Shown: positions 5,808-6,931 of the stretch, in pieces
Position numbering within the stretch: position 1 is the stretch's first letter
Layout: each line of letters begins with the position of its first letter
Assembly: GCA_039934635.1 (NCBI GenBank)
Contig: JBDTLT010000273.1
Location: forward strand, 1-6,931
Reading direction: 5' to 3'
DNA from: DATLFA01 sp039934635
GTDB taxonomy: Bacteria > Actinomycetota > Acidimicrobiia > Acidimicrobiales > WLNW01
Length of the DNA: 6,931 nucleotides
Notes under the pieces: generated by a model
Databases searched by the model: none
The model's input: only the letters and a program-made list of their open reading frames with translations
What the model was told of the DNA's origin: nothing
Position numbers and translations under genes: made by a program

Positions 5808-6782
5808 ATGGTCGCTCGCACTCTCGTCACTGGTGGCGCAGGCTTTATCGGCTCGCATGTTGTCGACAAGCTTCTGGCGCTCGGCCACGACGTCGTCGTC
5901 GTCGACAATTTCTCCACGGGCTCCCGTAGATTCCTCGAGCACAACGTGTCCAATCCGGCGCTCTCGGTCGTCGAGCTCGAGTTGCTGTCCGACGTCGACC
6001 GGCTCATCGAAGTCGCGGCGGGATGCCATGCGATCGTTCACCTTGCGGCCAACGCGGATGTTCGTTTCGGCTGGGACCACACCCGTCGCGATCTAGAACA
6101 GAACGTCATCGTCACGCACAACGTGTGCGAAGCCGCGCGCCTCGCCAACGTTCACCGATTGCTCTTTTCGTCGACTGGCTCTGTCTACGGCGACACGCCC
6201 GTCGTCCCCACTCCCGAAGACTGTCCGTTCCCCGTCCAGACTTCGCTGTACGGCGCATCCAAGTCAGCGGCTGAGGCCTTCATCGCCGCCTACGCGGAGG
6301 CCGATCGCTTCTGTGCAACCGTCTTCCGCTTCGTCTCGGTCATCGGCCCGCGCTACACCCACGGCCATGTCGTCGACTTCCTCAAGAAGCTCCGCGCCGA
6401 CCCGAACCGGCTCGAAATACTCGGTGACGGGAATCAACGCAAGAGCTACATGGCGGTCTCCGACTGTGTCGACGCCATCGTCAGCCGCATCGATGCCGCT
6501 ACGAAGTTCGAGGTCCTGAACCTCGGCGTCGACGCGTACTGCACTGTTCGAGAATCCGCCAGTTGGATCTGCGCGCGTCTCGGGCTCGATCCGGAATTCG
6601 TGTTCACCGGTGGTCGTCAGGGATGGATCGGCGACAACCCGTATATTTGGCTCGACATTTCGCGGGCGCAGGCGCTCGGCTGGTCGCCCAAGTTCGCAAT
6701 CCGCGAGGGCATCGAGCAAACCGTCGACTACTTGCGCGACAACGAGTGGGTCCTCGACCGTCCCGATGGCGCATCGACGTGA
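5808..6782 (+). CDS. NAD-dependent sugar-nucleotide epimerase/dehydratase (extended SDR)
   Basis: A 324-residue extended short-chain dehydrogenase/reductase, similar in design to UDP-glucose 4-epimerase. It shows the nucleotide-binding GGAGFIGS (9-16), VDNFSTG (32-38) with D33 indicating NAD, HLAANADV (78-85), the active-site SSTGSVYG (121-128), and the catalytic pair Y148-x3-K152. Past that come RFVSVIGPRYTHGH (174-187) and LGDGNQRKSYMAVSDCVDAI (205-224), which hold the substrate-binding region and fit a nucleotide-sugar enzyme. The ATG at 5808 gives the immediate beta strand VARTLVTGG; the frame is open upstream to 5757, but that would overlap the SIS gene and add basic residues with no family match. 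The gap after the SIS stop is 4 bp, and the 3' end overlaps the next gene by GTGA. The reaction could be epimerisation, dehydration or reduction of an NDP-sugar; it probably follows the SIS enzyme in one pathway. Confidence 0.9.
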   Translation: MVARTLVTGGAGFIGSHVVDKLLALGHDVVVVDNFSTGSRRFLEHNVSNPALSVVELELLSDVDRLIEVAAGCHAIVHLAANADVRFGWDHTRRDLEQNVIVTHNVCEAARLANVHRLLFSSTGSVYGDTPVVPTPEDCPFPVQTSLYGASKSAAEAFIAAYAEADRFCATVFRFVSVIGPRYTHGHVVDFLKKLRADPNRLEILGDGNQRKSYMAVSDCVDAIVSRIDAATKFEVLNLGVDAYCTVRESASWICARLGLDPEFVFTGGRQGWIGDNPYIWLDISRAQALGWSPKFAIREGIEQTVDYLRDNEWVLDRPDGAST

Positions 6783-6931
6783 TCCCGGTCGCTATTGTCG
6801 GATGTGGTCTCATCGGGGGAAAACGAGCCGCTGCGCTACCTCCTGACTACGAGGTCGTGTCATTGTTCGACCCCGCAACGGAACGCGCGCAATCGCTACA
6901 CCGTCAGCTTGGGGGCAACGCGACGGTGTGT
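6779..6931 (+). CDS. Gfo/Idh/MocA-family oxidoreductase, N-terminal fragment (3' end outside window)
   Basis: The first 51 codons of a gene that runs off the right edge. They read MIPVAIVGCGLIGGKRA, a first beta strand with a G8-x-G10-x-x-G13 dinucleotide-binding turn, then EVVSLFDPATERAQSL, whose D31 ends the second strand as in NAD(H)-binding Rossmann folds. The order of strands and the 'DP-x3-R' turn match the Gfo/Idh/MocA family, which oxidises or reduces sugars and inositols and is common in nucleotide-sugar pathways. The catalytic EKP motif lies beyond the window. The GTG overlaps the SDR stop by 4 bp (GTGA), so the gene belongs to the same operon and is translationally coupled. Another Rossmann dehydrogenase cannot be excluded from so short a piece. 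Confidence 0.75.
   Translation, partial: MIPVAIVGCGLIGGKRAAALPPDYEVVSLFDPATERAQSLHRQLGGNATVC

Noticed and set aside
5886..5907. Run of GTC/GAC triplets resembling a microsatellite
   Set aside because: It encodes the DVVVVD beta strand of the SDR nucleotide-binding fold, so codon bias explains it.
5072..6007. A 311-codon open frame on the minus strand opposite the SIS and SDR genes
   Set aside because: Its product is Arg/Asp/Thr-rich with no recognisable fold or motif, it covers the divergent promoter region, and the plus strand there has clear family motifs. It is a long antisense shadow typical of GC-rich DNA.

Overview
This window is part of a surface- or secreted-polysaccharide locus from a high-GC bacterium. 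The base composition, the G/C-rich third codon positions, three GTG starts, the near absence of Shine-Dalgarno sequences and two -10 boxes placed for leaderless transcripts suggest an actinobacterium. An Acidimicrobiia-like lineage is possible, but that is a guess. No rRNA, tRNA, CRISPR, insertion sequence or phage gene was seen.

Layout. Bases 1-252 (+) are the 3' end of a glycosyltransferase gene that continues to the left. It converges, after 20 bp, on a four-gene operon on the minus strand (5060 down to 273). Read in the direction of transcription, that operon holds an SAM methyltransferase with a long helical, coiled-coil N-terminal half (5060-3801), a GT4-fold protein whose donor-binding and catalytic motif residues are replaced (3801-2698), and two tandem paralogous GT4 glycosyltransferases (2698-1457 and 1460-273). 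All three junctions are stop/start overlaps (TGATG, TGATG, ATGA). A 128-bp divergent promoter region (5061-5188) separates this operon from a plus-strand operon with a SIS-domain sugar-phosphate isomerase of the phosphoheptose-isomerase superfamily (5189-5803), an extended SDR sugar-nucleotide epimerase/dehydratase (5808-6782), and the start of a Gfo/Idh/MocA oxidoreductase (6779 to the window end).

How they may work together (inference). The plus-strand genes look like a module that makes an unusual sugar or activated sugar: ketose/aldose phosphate isomerisation, sugar epimerisation or dehydration, then NAD(P)-dependent oxidoreduction. The minus-strand genes look like the assembly side: glycosyl transfer plus methylation of the glycan or its end. 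The points most worth a second look are the rewritten metal and phosphate sites of the SIS protein, the motif-less GT4 protein kept in frame inside the operon, the coiled coil on the methyltransferase, the tandem glycosyltransferase pair, and the back-to-back, apparently leaderless promoters.
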